A DNA stretch of 41,174 bases from Comamonadaceae bacterium (GCA_008080595.1 VIKI01000010.1:1-41174), one strand, 5' to 3'; numbered from the stretch's first letter, positions 28,096 to 38,181 are shown. The notes: generated by a model from the sequence alone, not told the origin. Program-made: numbers and translations.

Positions 28096-28662
28096 ATGAG
28101 CATGTCTGCATTTTTCCGCGCCTTGCGTGCGTCGTACCAGGCCGAGATTGACGACCTCACTTTTGACTCCGAAGGCCGCAACGTGTTGCGCAAGCGCTTG
28201 CTCGAAAAGCGCGGCCAGGTGGCGTTTTTGCGACAAATGATGGAGCTGAGCCCGGAAATGGTGGCCGTGGTGTTTCATGGCGGCTTTCATTTCGAGTTGC
28301 CGGCGGTGATGGAGCATGTGCTGACGCTCGAATCCGATGAGTTCCCCGAATGGCACAGTCTGGCCGAGGCGGTGCAGCTGACCCCTTGGGCACAGGAACT
28401 TGCCGACGGCTTTTTGCAGGAGCCTCAGGGCGACTGGTTCATGACCGTGGCCGCTGCGCTGGAGTACCTGTTTCAACGTCCTTCAACCCACCACCATGAA
28501 GACGCGGCGCATGATGAGCACACCGAGGACAGCTCTTCAGGCGCGAAGCGGCGTGGGCATGAGTTTGACTTTGACAAGGATGGCGAACATGAACAGGATC
28601 ATGACCACGAAGAAGCCAGTGCCCAATGGCTTGAAGACCAGGGTTTTGATCGCAAGGAATAA
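28096..28662 (+). CDS. Unrecognised protein with acidic/His-rich tail
   Basis: 188 residues, function not recognised. The first ~135 residues are predicted helical and soluble (MSMSAFFRALRASYQAEIDD, RKRLLEKRGQVAFLRQMMEL, GDWFMTVAAALEYLFQRPS). The last ~55 are low complexity, rich in His, Asp and Glu (THHHEDAAHDEHTEDSSSG, FDFDKDGEHEQDHDHEEAS), which could bind metal ions or be disordered. No signal peptide or membrane span. It lies between the J-domain gene and two other unknown genes in an apparent operon. The N-terminal part mentions no known catalytic motif. Confidence 0.82.
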   Translation: MSMSAFFRALRASYQAEIDDLTFDSEGRNVLRKRLLEKRGQVAFLRQMMELSPEMVAVVFHGGFHFELPAVMEHVLTLESDEFPEWHSLAEAVQLTPWAQELADGFLQEPQGDWFMTVAAALEYLFQRPSTHHHEDAAHDEHTEDSSSGAKRRGHEFDFDKDGEHEQDHDHEEASAQWLEDQGFDRKE

Positions 28663-28712
28663 GCACTTCAATCATCGTCCTCAACACCTCATCCAGCACA
28701 CAGGAAAGATTC

Positions 28713-29456
28713 ATGCACCATTTGGCCTTGATTGAAAAAACCCAGTCCCTGATCGCAGCGGGCGATATCGTGGGCGCAGAACATGCGCTGGTTGAACTGG
28801 CCGACCGGGAAGGTGACGGGGCGTTGATGGAGGTGCTGGAGCAATTGCCCCCCAAGGATGTGCTGGCGGTGATCCGTGAATACGATGGCTCGCGTGAGAC
28901 CATCATCAATGCCATGCTGACACCAGAGCAATTTGCCCGTGCCGTGGTGATTGAAAAGCAATACCGCGACCTGACCCGTTCGCATTTGCGCGGCATGATG
29001 AATTCGGTGATTTTTCGCGACGGCGGCAAGCCGGTGGATTTTTTAACTGCTATTGGCGATCTGGAAGGCGGTGCGGAGGCGCTGGCCGACTATTTTGAAG
29101 AAAAGTGGAGCCGCATCGAAGCCTTTGCCCGCACCGGCACTTTTGACACTGTGGAAGATGATGGCGACATGTTGTCGGAAGATGATTTGCGGGCCAATGC
29201 CTACGCCAAACCCAAGCTTGATGAAGACGAGGTGGCCGATGCCGACTGGATGCAACTGGCCTGGCTGCTGCGTTACGAGTGTGTGGATCTGTTCATTGAG
29301 ATGCTGCTGGTGCTGCGTGCCAAGGCGCGTGCCTTTGAGCTGGGCCTGGATGAAGAAGACCTGTTTGAAGACGATGGCAAGGTGGAAACGGGTGACACGG
29401 ATCGTGGCAAAGCCACGCCCGCAGCGCTTGACCCCGACGAAGAGTCGGCCATCTGA
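28713..29456 (+). CDS. Unrecognised acidic protein in the J-domain operon
   Basis: 247 residues, function not recognised. Helical throughout; the N-terminus (LIEKTQSLIAAGDIVGAEHA...LEQLPPKDVLAVIREYDG) is vaguely like the helical repeat of MgtE N-terminal domains, too weak to use. A central GGAEALADYFEEKWSRIEAF helix is followed by an acidic linker (TVEDDGDMLSEDDLRAN) and an Asp/Glu-rich C-terminus. No membrane span or signal peptide. It is preceded by a purine-rich AGGAAAG ribosome binding site and followed 27 bases later by the next unknown gene. Confidence 0.82.
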   Translation: MHHLALIEKTQSLIAAGDIVGAEHALVELADREGDGALMEVLEQLPPKDVLAVIREYDGSRETIINAMLTPEQFARAVVIEKQYRDLTRSHLRGMMNSVIFRDGGKPVDFLTAIGDLEGGAEALADYFEEKWSRIEAFARTGTFDTVEDDGDMLSEDDLRANAYAKPKLDEDEVADADWMQLAWLLRYECVDLFIEMLLVLRAKARAFELGLDEEDLFEDDGKVETGDTDRGKATPAALDPDEESAI

Positions 29457-29483
29457 CCCCCAAGTACCTTCACCCTGTTTCGC

Positions 29484-30695
29484 ATGACTTCTTCCGCACC
29501 TGTCCATGTGGTCTCGCTGTTTGATGGCCGTCCCTTTTTTGAAAAAGCCCTGATCTATGGCCAGCAGCACGGCCTGATAGATGCGGCCAAGCGCGAAGCC
29601 ATGGCGCAGGAAGCCCCCAAAGGCATGGTGCAAATTGCCCGCTATTTCGGCAGCGAATACTTGCGCCCGGAGCTTGAAAAAGCCCGTGACCGCATCGTGA
29701 ATCTGATCAGCCTGCATTTGCAGGATGCCAGTGGCGGTAATCTGCACCTGGCCGCTGAGTTGCTGCGTGACAACTCCTTGCTGTCGCGCTCCAAAGCGGG
29801 CTCAGACCTGCTGAAGGCGCTGATCGTGATGCCGCAAAACACCCACTTTGGCATGAACGAGCGCGGGGGCTTTTCGGATCGGCACATTCCCCAATTGGCG
29901 CGCTGGTCGCTGGCCAGTTATGCCGAATACCAGGCCGAGTATGCCGCCCGCCAGCATGCGGTACAAGCGGTTGAGGTGGCGCTTTGGCTGGCTGATCAGT
30001 ATGGCTTGTCGGCCGACGAGCTTCAGGATGCTGAGCCCGATGCCGAAGCCGTGATTCGCACCGCGCTGCTGCTGGGTATGACACGCCGCAAGGAAATGCC
30101 GGACTGGGTGTCTTTTGAAAAATTGATCGCTGCGCTACGCTTGAAACAGCCTGCTGCCGATTTGCTGAAATGTCCGAAAGATTTACCCGAAGAGTATCTG
30201 CCGGTGGTGGAGTCCGTGCGCCAGTCCATGCTGGCGGATTGGCCCAAGTTGCTGGATGTGCGTTTGGCCCCGCGCAAGCTGTTTGACCACACACCGGCAT
30301 TCATGGGGCGTTATTTCTGGCTGGAAGATGCCTTGAGCGAGGTTAACCAGCATGACCAAAACCGTTCCGCTGCATGGAACAAACTCACCCAGGGCCACAG
30401 TGACGATGGCACAGTGCTCACCTTGTGCCTGTGTGTGGCTGCAGGCAGTGCGCCCAAGACGCTGCTGTCAGAGAAATCAGCGGCTACGCTGGTGCGCAAA
30501 ATTCGCAAACACGGATTCACTCCCGGTCTGGCTATGGATTATCTTCAGGCGCATGCGCCAGAACCGCATCTGGACGATTTTGTGGCGCTGTGGAATGATT
30601 TTGTGATCGAGTCACAAAGCACTTTGCTCAGTGACCATGACCACAAGCTCAGCGATGCGTTGGCCTTGCTGCGACGGGAGTGCAATGTGAGTTGA
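29484..30695 (+). CDS. Unrecognised 403-residue protein, last gene of the J-domain operon
   Basis: Function not recognised. A largely alpha-helical soluble protein with stretches such as RPFFEKALIYGQQHGLIDAAKREAM, RIVNLISLHLQDASGGNLHLAAELLRDNSLLSRSKAG and SDDGTVLTLCLCVAAGSAPKTLLSEKSAATLVRKIRKHGF. A short FDxRPFFEKALIYGQxHGLID start looks like a conserved motif. No nucleotide-binding, metal-binding or membrane motifs were found. The gene ends 24 bases before the 3' end of the convergent PilZ gene. Confidence 0.82.
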   Translation: MTSSAPVHVVSLFDGRPFFEKALIYGQQHGLIDAAKREAMAQEAPKGMVQIARYFGSEYLRPELEKARDRIVNLISLHLQDASGGNLHLAAELLRDNSLLSRSKAGSDLLKALIVMPQNTHFGMNERGGFSDRHIPQLARWSLASYAEYQAEYAARQHAVQAVEVALWLADQYGLSADELQDAEPDAEAVIRTALLLGMTRRKEMPDWVSFEKLIAALRLKQPAADLLKCPKDLPEEYLPVVESVRQSMLADWPKLLDVRLAPRKLFDHTPAFMGRYFWLEDALSEVNQHDQNRSAAWNKLTQGHSDDGTVLTLCLCVAAGSAPKTLLSEKSAATLVRKIRKHGFTPGLAMDYLQAHAPEPHLDDFVALWNDFVIESQSTLLSDHDHKLSDALALLRRECNVS

Positions 30696-30718
30696 TGTGC
30701 TCAGAGGCCTGGCGATTT

Positions 30719-31102
30719 TTATGCCGCAGGTTTCACAAACAACTGCTTCAGTTCGCGATCCATCAGTTCGGCATCTCCGGTGTTGAGTTCCAGCAGGCGG
30801 CGCAATTGAGTCAAGCTTTGCAAGTCAATACCGTCGCAGGCGATGCCGATGTTGCACCCTTCCAGGTGGGCGATTTTGCCGCCCATTTCGATGCTTTCAC
30901 CACCGTCAGTCAGTGGCAAAACCAGATGGCATTTTTCATTCAAGCTCAGCTTCAAAGGGCTGGCGGTGCGCACCAAGGCTCCTTTGAGTGCAATGTCGAG
31001 CAGCTCCACATGAACACGCTGGCCAGCCGTTTGCAAGGAAACTTGTGCCAAAAAAGGGACACGTGAAAAATGACGATGACCTTGTGCCAATGGGGTGTTC
31101 AT
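30719..31102 (-). CDS. Single-domain PilZ protein (c-di-GMP receptor type)
   Basis: 127 residues. The RxxxR element is RHFSR near residues 10-14 (HRHFSRVPFLAQV), followed by the second element LDIALKGALVRT, which reads D-x-A-x-x-G instead of D-x-S-x-x-G. The beta-barrel ends near NIGIACDGIDLQSLTQLRRLLEL. It probably binds c-di-GMP in the cytoplasm and acts on a partner. It stands alone on the minus strand, so its target is unknown; the window also encodes a GGDEF-EAL enzyme that could supply the signal, though nothing links them directly. Confidence 0.88.
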   Translation of the reverse strand: MNTPLAQGHRHFSRVPFLAQVSLQTAGQRVHVELLDIALKGALVRTASPLKLSLNEKCHLVLPLTDGGESIEMGGKIAHLEGCNIGIACDGIDLQSLTQLRRLLELNTGDAELMDRELKQLFVKPAA

Positions 31103-31208
31103 GGTGGATTCCTTTGATGCGGCTCAATCGGAGGTGTTTTTCAATCACGTGATGATAAGGCCATGCAGGCGAATCAGGTGCTGTCATCAGGTTAGAATAA
31201 CGACCAAC

Positions 31209-31298
31209 GGAAGCGTGGCAGAGTGGTCGATTGCACCGGTCTTGAAAACCGGCAACGTTTTGCGACGTTCGTGAGTTCGAATCTCACCGCTTCCGCCA
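31209..31298 (+). tRNA. tRNA-Ser (anticodon TGA)
   Basis: Acceptor GGAAGCG/CGCTTCC; anticodon stem CCGGT/ACCGG with loop CTTGAAA gives TGA (codon UCA). Long variable arm (AACGTTTTGCGACGTT) marks class II. T-arm GTGAG-TTCGAAT-CTCAC; CCA encoded. Confidence 0.97.
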
Positions 31299-31315
31299 AA
31301 TCATTTCGGCAGAAC

Positions 31316-31936
31316 CTATCTCCCCAGCACCGGGAATAGTTTCACCAGCCCGTCAGACATCACCTCTACCGCCAACGCCGCCAGAATCAAACCCATCAAG
31401 CGGGTCATGACGTTGATGCCGGTTTTACCCAAGCCGCGAGCGATCGGCTGGGCCAGTGAAAAGCACAATGCGGTGGCTAAAGCAACCACCACGCCGTAGC
31501 CCACAAGCGTGGTCAATTGAAGAACAGTTTTGGCCTTGTCGGCATAAATCACGACGGTTGACATGGTGGCCGGGCCGGTCAGCAGCGGAATGGTGAGGGG
31601 CACCACGGCAATGCTGGCCCGGGCTGCGGCATCGTGCATTTCTTCCTCGTTGGACTTGGCTTCGGCGGGTTGGGCATTGAGCATGGCCAGCGCCGAGGTC
31701 AACAGCAACATGCCGCCGCCGACTTGAAAGCTGGCCAGCGAGATGCCAAAAAATTCCAGGATGTGCAATCCCATCAGTGCGCTCACGGCAATCACAATAA
31801 ACGCGCTGAACGATGAAATCAGAATCGTTCGCCGCCGTTGTTCATCCGAGAAGTCCTGTGTGTAGTGGATGAAAAATGGAACGATGGCCAGGGGGTTGAC
31901 AATCGCCAACAAGGTAACAAGAGGTTTGAAATCCAT
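31316..31936 (-). CDS. MarC/YhgN-family integral membrane protein
   Basis: 206 residues with about six membrane segments. Family features are LLAIVNPLAIVPFFIHYTQDF, FGISLASFQVGGGMLLLTSAL, VVPLTIPLLTGPATMSTVVI and the C-terminal GINVMTRLMGLILAALAVE. The family function is unresolved; MarC was once linked to antibiotic resistance but this was not upheld. The gene is 18 bases from the tRNA-Ser 3' end on the opposite strand and follows the CorA-type gene on the same strand after a 52-base gap. Confidence 0.93.
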   Translation of the reverse strand: MDFKPLVTLLAIVNPLAIVPFFIHYTQDFSDEQRRRTILISSFSAFIVIAVSALMGLHILEFFGISLASFQVGGGMLLLTSALAMLNAQPAEAKSNEEEMHDAAARASIAVVPLTIPLLTGPATMSTVVIYADKAKTVLQLTTLVGYGVVVALATALCFSLAQPIARGLGKTGINVMTRLMGLILAALAVEVMSDGLVKLFPVLGR

Positions 31937-31988
31937 AGCGCCTTATGCTTGATTTAATTGGTGTAGAGGATGATTTTGTGTTGAATAA

Positions 31989-33155
31989 TCAACGTACCGA
32001 GCGTTCCAGGTAACGCTTGCGCCAGAAGAAGGCCAGCAGCACGGCAGCCGTGATGACCATGGCCACCATGGCCAGCCAAAAGCCGTTGGAGCGGTGCAGC
32101 AAGGGGATGAATTCGAAGTTCATGCCAAAGATGCCGGCAATCAGGTTCAGGGGCAAAAAGATGGCGGTGAGCACGGTGAGGGTACGCATGATCTCATTGG
32201 CGCGATGGCTTTGGGCGCTGAAGTGCATTTGTACTGCGGTCTCTGCATTTTGTTCAAGCCGACGGACATGGTGAGCCACTCGCTCTATGTGCTCCAGCAC
32301 ATCACGGCTGCGCACTTGCAGCATGTCGCGCGCATGCTGGCCCAGAAAACTGTTGGACTCGGGTTGGGTTTTCAAGGCCTCCAGCCAGTCTTGCATGGCG
32401 CTGCGCTGGTCTTCGCAAATTTCATCGAGCTGATGCAGGGCCAGTCGCGCATCCATTAATGCACTCCAGTTGTTGAATCGTGTTTTGGGGTTCAGCAGTT
32501 CAGCTTGCCAGTGGTCAAGCTGCTGGCTGAGTTCCCGGCGCAAGGTCAGAAAGCTATCGACCATGTGGTTGATGATGCGCAGCATCAGGTCTGCGGGTTC
32601 GGTGGCCACGCCACGAGCCCCTGTGGAGCGGTTGTCGGCATTGCCTTCTTCGGCCAAGAGGGAGGTGGTTCTGCCACTGGTGGACAGCAGGCGTTGCACA
32701 TAAAAGTCACGTGAGCTGACATCCTCAGGGTGAACGCTGAGCAGAATGCGGTCAAACACCACAAAACCGACCGGGCTGGTGTCTATGCGCCGCAAAATGG
32801 GCGGCCCGCCCCGCCCCCGTGGGCCAATCGGCAGGCCTTGGGCCTCTGCGGTGGTGTGGTCTGGCCTGCGTGTGCTGAGACGACGAAATACCAACAGGTC
32901 ATATTGGGAGGTGTAGTCATAACGTGAGGGCAGTTGCACATTGAGCAAATCCGACACGTGCAGGTCGACCATTTGCAAACCGCACAGGCGTTGCAGGGTG
33001 ATTTGAATGTGGGTGTGAAACTGCGCCAATTCCTCGCGGGTGCACATCAGCCACAGATAGCCTTGGTCTGGCAGTTGTATGCTGCTGAGCTCCTGTGGTG
33101 GTGCCTCAGCCTTCAGTTCGCCCACTTGGCTCGCTTGGAAAGAGATAACTCGCAT
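31989..33155 (-). CDS. CorA-family divalent cation transporter
   Basis: 388 residues. A long cytoplasmic N-terminal domain is followed by the stalk helix and two C-terminal membrane helices (TLTVLTAIFLPLNLIAGIFG and FWLAMVAMVITAAVLLAFFW). The GMN signature (GIFGMNFEFIPLLH) forms the ion-selective loop of Mg2+/Co2+/Zn2+ transporters. A basic tail (RKRYLERSVR) follows. An insertion with proline/glycine-rich sequence (GLPIGPRGRGGPP) and a second low-complexity stretch (EEGNADNRSTGARG) lengthen the cytoplasmic domain. Ion preference cannot be told from sequence. Start at 33155 gives MRVISFQASQVGEL. Confidence 0.93.
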   Translation of the reverse strand: MRVISFQASQVGELKAEAPPQELSSIQLPDQGYLWLMCTREELAQFHTHIQITLQRLCGLQMVDLHVSDLLNVQLPSRYDYTSQYDLLVFRRLSTRRPDHTTAEAQGLPIGPRGRGGPPILRRIDTSPVGFVVFDRILLSVHPEDVSSRDFYVQRLLSTSGRTTSLLAEEGNADNRSTGARGVATEPADLMLRIINHMVDSFLTLRRELSQQLDHWQAELLNPKTRFNNWSALMDARLALHQLDEICEDQRSAMQDWLEALKTQPESNSFLGQHARDMLQVRSRDVLEHIERVAHHVRRLEQNAETAVQMHFSAQSHRANEIMRTLTVLTAIFLPLNLIAGIFGMNFEFIPLLHRSNGFWLAMVAMVITAAVLLAFFWRKRYLERSVR

Positions 33156-33223
33156 GAATGAACAGCGCTATGAATTTATAACAAATAAGCCTCTAGAGAT
33201 TGTCAAATAAGCGTAGGCAGCTC

Positions 33224-34427
<1,204 letters not shown>

Positions 34428-34462
34428 GCCCAAAAATTTTAGGCTTCACTTAAACTGCCGTC

Positions 34463-34891
34463 ATGCTCTGGATCAAATCACTTCATATTGTTTTTGTTGC
34501 CAGCTGGTTTGCTGGTTTGTTTTACTTGCCGCGCATTTTTGTCAATCTGGCCATGGTGCCGACCGACTCTGTGGCTGAGCGGGATCGTTTGCTTTTGATG
34601 GCGCGCAAGTTGCTGCGCTTCATGACCATCATCGCCATTCCTGCGGTCATTCTGGGTGTGTGGCTTTGGGTTGGATATGGCATTGGTTGGGGGGCTGGCA
34701 ACGGTTGGATGCATGCCAAGATTTTGGGTGTGTTGCTGGTAATGGGTTACCACCATGCGTGCAGCGTGATGTTGAAGAGGTTTGTGCGGGGAGAACAGCG
34801 CCATGGCCATGTCTGGTACCGCTGGTTCAACGAGGCTCCGGTCATTTTGATGTTGATCATCGTGTGCCTGGTGGTGCTCAAGCCCTTTTGA
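34463..34891 (+). CDS. hemJ: HemJ-like protoporphyrinogen oxidase (CopD-fold membrane protein)
   Basis: 142 residues with four membrane helices. The N-terminus MLWIKSLHIVFVASWFAGLFYLPRIFV contains the conserved histidine and arginine of HemJ, and the central GWMHAKILGVLLVMGYHH and C-terminal RWFNEAPVILMLIIVCLVVLKPF agree with the family. HemJ oxidises protoporphyrinogen IX to protoporphyrin IX in the inner membrane. The location next to hemB fits a haem role. It is followed nine bases later by a VanZ-like gene, so the two are probably co-transcribed. Confidence 0.88.
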   Translation: MLWIKSLHIVFVASWFAGLFYLPRIFVNLAMVPTDSVAERDRLLLMARKLLRFMTIIAIPAVILGVWLWVGYGIGWGAGNGWMHAKILGVLLVMGYHHACSVMLKRFVRGEQRHGHVWYRWFNEAPVILMLIIVCLVVLKPF

Positions 34892-34900
34892 CAATGCCCT

Positions 34901-36001
34901 ATGCCGGCGCATAAGACTTCGGCATGGCCCCTGGCGTGGGTCTATCTGGGTCTGATTGTTTACGCCAGCCTCTACCCGTTTACCTTTTGGCGTGACCAAG
35001 GTATTGAGCCTTGGTGGTTTCTGGCCGCACCGTTGCCCAAATACTGGACAGGTTTTGACGTGGTGGCCAATGTGTTGGGCTACATGCCATTGGGATTTTT
35101 TCTGGCCTTGAGTGCCCTGCGTACTGGGCGTGAGCATTACGCCTTGCCTTTTGCGGTGCTGGCCGCTTTGCTGTTGTCATTGGTCCTGGAGACGTTGCAG
35201 GTCTATTTGCCAGGCAGGGTGCCGTCCAATCTGGATTTGTTGCTGAATGTGTTGGGTGGCGCACTGGGTGCAGGAAGTGCCTGGAGTCTGGAGCGGCTGG
35301 GTGTGTTACAGCGCTGGAGTCGTTTTCGAGCTCAATGGTTTGTAGAAGATGCTCGCGGTGGCCTGGTGTTATTGGTTCTGTGGCCTCTGGCTTTATTGTT
35401 CCCGGCGGTGGTACCGTTCGGTTTAGGCCAGGTGATGGAGCGGTTGGAAGTGGTATTGGCCGAGTTGTTGGTCAACAGCCCATTGATAGAGTGGTTGCCA
35501 ATGCGTGAGCTTGAATTGCAGCCCATGCTACCCGCCGTCGAGTGGTCGAGTGTGTTCCTGGGGCTGCTGATTCCTTGTTTGCTGGGGTTTTGCATCATTC
35601 GTTCCAAACTCAAGCGTGTTTGGCTTCTGGTGTGGGTGCTGTTTTTGGGGGTGATGGTCACGGCGCTGAGCAGTGCCCTGAGTTTTGGTCCTGAATATGC
35701 ATGGGTGTGGTTGAGCACACCAGTGAAAGCTGCATTGGTGTGTGTGCTGGTGGTTTCGGCGGCATTGATGGGGGTGCCGCGCCGCGCCAGTGCGGCTTTG
35801 GCTGTGCTGGCATTGGGCGTGGATCTGAGCTTGATCAATCAGACCCCGATCAGTCCGTATTTTGAGCAGACCTTGTTTTCATGGGAACAAGGCCACTTCA
35901 TCCGGTTTCATGGCCTGGCCCAATGGTTGGGCTGGTTGTGGCCTTTTGCCGCACTGGTGTATGTATTGAGTTTGCTGTGGGGTAAAGAGGTAAAAAACTA
36001 A
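34901..36001 (+). CDS. VanZ-like multi-pass membrane protein
   Basis: 366 residues with about nine to ten hydrophobic segments. The N-terminal ~130 residues carry the VanZ-like pattern (YLGLIVYASLYPF, DVVANVLGYMPLGFFLAL, LETLQVYLPGRVPSNLDLLLNVLGGALGA). The C-terminal two thirds are further membrane helices ending WGKEVKN, so it is the long form of the family seen in betaproteobacteria. VanZ itself is linked to low-level teicoplanin resistance; the function of these long homologues is unknown. It ends one base before the ferredoxin-like start. Confidence 0.87.
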   Translation: MPAHKTSAWPLAWVYLGLIVYASLYPFTFWRDQGIEPWWFLAAPLPKYWTGFDVVANVLGYMPLGFFLALSALRTGREHYALPFAVLAALLLSLVLETLQVYLPGRVPSNLDLLLNVLGGALGAGSAWSLERLGVLQRWSRFRAQWFVEDARGGLVLLVLWPLALLFPAVVPFGLGQVMERLEVVLAELLVNSPLIEWLPMRELELQPMLPAVEWSSVFLGLLIPCLLGFCIIRSKLKRVWLLVWVLFLGVMVTALSSALSFGPEYAWVWLSTPVKAALVCVLVVSAALMGVPRRASAALAVLALGVDLSLINQTPISPYFEQTLFSWEQGHFIRFHGLAQWLGWLWPFAALVYVLSLLWGKEVKN

Positions 36002-36002
36002 A

Positions 36003-36392
36003 ATGCCCGGCATGAATGAATCCATGACTTCCCCTATCGCTGACAGCATGCCTGTGGCAACTCCCGCCAGCTATTACCAGCGGCACATCTTTTTTTGTTT
36101 GAATGAACGCTCCAATGGCGAAGAGTGTTGCGCCAAGCATGACGCGCAGGCCGCTTTTGACCACTGTAAAGCGCGGGTCAAAGCCGCCGGTCTGGCCGGG
36201 CCAGGTCAAGTGCGGGTGAATAAAGCGGGTTGCCTGGATCGTTGTGCGGCTGGCCCGGTGGTGGTGGTGTATCCCGAGGCGGTCTGGTACAGCTATGTGG
36301 ATGTCAGCGATATTGATGAAATTGTGGAATCTCACCTGAAAAACGGCCAGGTGGTGCAGCGTTTGCTTACGCCTGCGCATTTGGGGCGCTAA
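36003..36392 (+). CDS. Thioredoxin-like [2Fe-2S] ferredoxin
   Basis: 129 residues. The four cluster cysteines are arranged as in thioredoxin-fold ferredoxins: FFCLNERSNGEECC and, after about 40 residues, NKAGCLDRCAAGP. PVVVVYPEAVWYSYVDVSDIDEIVESHL completes the fold. These proteins carry electrons in the cytoplasm; the partner is unknown. The first ~22 residues are an unstructured Ser/Met-rich extension; M1, M4 or M8 could each be the start. It is immediately downstream of the VanZ-like gene. Confidence 0.9.
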   Translation: MPGMNESMTSPIADSMPVATPASYYQRHIFFCLNERSNGEECCAKHDAQAAFDHCKARVKAAGLAGPGQVRVNKAGCLDRCAAGPVVVVYPEAVWYSYVDVSDIDEIVESHLKNGQVVQRLLTPAHLGR

Positions 36393-36407
36393 TTTTCATA
36401 TGTTTTA

Positions 36408-36457
36408 GTGCTATGCGCTTATGTGATAAGCGCTAGCAGCTATTTTTTTAATAGCGA
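36408..36457 (-). repeat. Dispersed palindromic repeat, strong copy before dacC
   Basis: Minus strand: GCTATTAAAAAAATAGCTGC-TAGCGCTTAT-CACATAAGCGCATAGCAC. The CTAT/ATAG pair and the GCGCTTAT/ATAAGCGC pair are both perfect, so the single strand can form two hairpins. It lies 41 bases before the dacC start. Confidence 0.75.
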
Positions 36458-36497
36458 TCAATTTCTGATCTGCCGCAAGGGCTGAAGCAACGTTTCC

Positions 36498-37682
36498 ATG
36501 AAAAAATTACTTGTAACCCTGATGGCAGCGGTTTGTTTGTCTGCAGCCTCACAAACCATCCAGCCGCCTGAAGTGGCGGCACGTTCCTATTTGCTGTTGG
36601 ATGTCACGGCCAACCAAATTCTGGCCGAAAAAGACATTGATTCACCGGTGGAGCCAGCTTCGTTGACCAAACTGATGACGGCGTATTTGGTGTTTGATGC
36701 CTTGCGCAGCAAAAAAATTGACTTACTGCAAACTTTTCCTGTCAGTGAGCGGGCCTGGAAGATGCCAGGTTCGCGCATGTTCATCGATCCCAAAATGCAA
36801 GTTCCGGTGGAAGACTTGATCAAAGGCATGATTGTGCAAAGTGGCAACGATGCCACCGTAGCGCTGGCCGAAGGTGTGGGGGGCTCGGTAGAGCGTTTTG
36901 TGCAACTGATGAATGACCAGGCCAAGGTGCTGGGCATGAAATCTACGGGCTACAAAAATCCTGAGGGCTTGACTGAAGCTGGTCACATCACCACAGCGCG
37001 TGACTTGAGTCTCTTGGCGACCCGCCTGATGCAGGATTTTCCTGATTACATCGCTTATTACGCCATCAAAAAATACCACTATGCAGGTACGCCAGTGGCC
37101 AACGATAACAACCGCAATTTGTTGCTGTTTCGAGATCCAACGGTGGATGGCCTGAAAACCGGACACACCGATGCGGCGGGGTATTGCTTGATAGCGACGG
37201 CCACGCGCCCTGTGACGGGTTTGGGCCAAGTGGGGGCTGCAGCTGGCTCACCTGAAGCCATGGGCAGCCGACGCTTGTTGTCCGTCGTGCTGGGGACTGC
37301 CAACGAAAATGCCCGAGCCAATGAATCGCAGAAGCTGTTGAATTGGGGTTACACCGCTTATGAGGCTGTGAAGTTGTTCGATGCCCATCAGCCGGTGGTG
37401 TCGCCGCAGGTTTGGAAGGGGCGGGCGGCGACGGTGGACTTGGGGCAACCCCGCGCCATTGTGGTGGCTGTGCCCACAGGATACGGATCGAAGCTCACCA
37501 CCCAAGTGGCGCGTCCCGAGCCTTTGGTGGCTCCGTTTGTCAAGGGGCAACAAGTGGGTATGCTGAAAATCAGCAGCGCAGGACTTGCTTTGGCCGAAGT
37601 CCCTCTGGTGGCTTTGGAGGGGGTGGAGCAGGCCAATGTGTTGGGTCGTGCTTGGGATGCTTTGCGGCTGTGGATTAAATAA
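36498..37682 (+). CDS. dacC: D-alanyl-D-alanine carboxypeptidase (penicillin-binding protein 5/6 type)
   Basis: 394 residues. A signal peptide (MKKLLVTLMAAVCLSAASQ) is followed by the serine-peptidase motifs: SxxK at Ser55-Lys58 (PASLTKLM), SGN at 115-117 (VQSGNDA) and KTG at 220-222 (DGLKTGHT). After the catalytic domain comes the PBP5 C-terminal beta domain and a short C-terminal helix (VLGRAWDALRLWIK) that may anchor it to the inner membrane. It trims the terminal D-Ala from peptidoglycan pentapeptides in the periplasm. DacA and DacC cannot be told apart from sequence alone. The str-operon promoter lies just after its stop. Confidence 0.94.
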   Translation: MKKLLVTLMAAVCLSAASQTIQPPEVAARSYLLLDVTANQILAEKDIDSPVEPASLTKLMTAYLVFDALRSKKIDLLQTFPVSERAWKMPGSRMFIDPKMQVPVEDLIKGMIVQSGNDATVALAEGVGGSVERFVQLMNDQAKVLGMKSTGYKNPEGLTEAGHITTARDLSLLATRLMQDFPDYIAYYAIKKYHYAGTPVANDNNRNLLLFRDPTVDGLKTGHTDAAGYCLIATATRPVTGLGQVGAAAGSPEAMGSRRLLSVVLGTANENARANESQKLLNWGYTAYEAVKLFDAHQPVVSPQVWKGRAATVDLGQPRAIVVAVPTGYGSKLTTQVARPEPLVAPFVKGQQVGMLKISSAGLALAEVPLVALEGVEQANVLGRAWDALRLWIK

Positions 37683-37683
37683 A

Positions 37684-37712
37684 TTGTGTTTTGGCTGGCG
37701 AACTGATATAGT
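37684..37712 (+). promoter_or_regulatory. Probable promoter of the str operon
   Basis: TTGTGT and TATAGT are separated by 17 bases, beginning right after the dacC stop. A small perfect palindrome TTCGGAA-T-TTCCGAA (37722-37736) lies at the start of the leader, and an AGGAGG ribosome binding site precedes rpsL. Confidence 0.6.
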
Positions 37713-37803
37713 CACGGGCTTTTCGGAATTTCCGAAGAGTTTCACGTTTTCGTCGTTTTTTGTTTTTCAAACGTTTAGGGACGTTTAGTTTTTAGGAGGC
37801 TCA

Positions 37804-38181
37804 ATGCCAACCATCAATCAGTTAATCCGTCAGGGGCGTGCGGTTGAAACCGTCAAGTCCAAGAGCCCTGCGATGGAAAATTCCCCCCAACGTCGTGGTG
37901 TTTGCACCCGCGTTTACACCACAACCCCGAAAAAGCCTAACTCGGCTTTGCGTAAAGTGGCCAAAGTGCGCTTGACCAACGGGTTTGAGGTGATTTCTTA
38001 CATCGGCGGTGAAGGCCACAACCTGCAGGAACACAGCGTGGTGCTGGTTCGCGGTGGTCGTGTCAAGGACTTGCCCGGTGTGCGCTACCACATTGTGCGT
38101 GGTTCGCTTGACTTGCAAGGCGTGAAAGACCGCAAGCAGTCGCGTTCTAAATACGGTGCAAAACGTCCAAAAGCCAAATAA
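37804..38181 (+). CDS. rpsL: 30S ribosomal protein S12
   Basis: 125 residues, typical for S12, with the universally conserved decoding-site segments [19 protein letters not shown] and [20 protein letters not shown]. The lysines whose mutation gives streptomycin resistance (in PKKPNS and RVKDLPG) are wild type. First gene of the str operon; the start follows AGGAGGCTCA. Confidence 0.99.
   Translation: MPTINQLIRQGRAVETVKSKSPAMENSPQRRGVCTRVYTTTPKKPNSALRKVAKVRLTNGFEVISYIGGEGHNLQEHSVVLVRGGRVKDLPGVRYHIVRGSLDLQGVKDRKQSRSKYGAKRPKAK

Noticed and set aside
36408..36457. CRISPR-like appearance of repeated palindromes
   Set aside because: Copies are dispersed over 35 kb in both orientations with no regular spacers and no cas genes.
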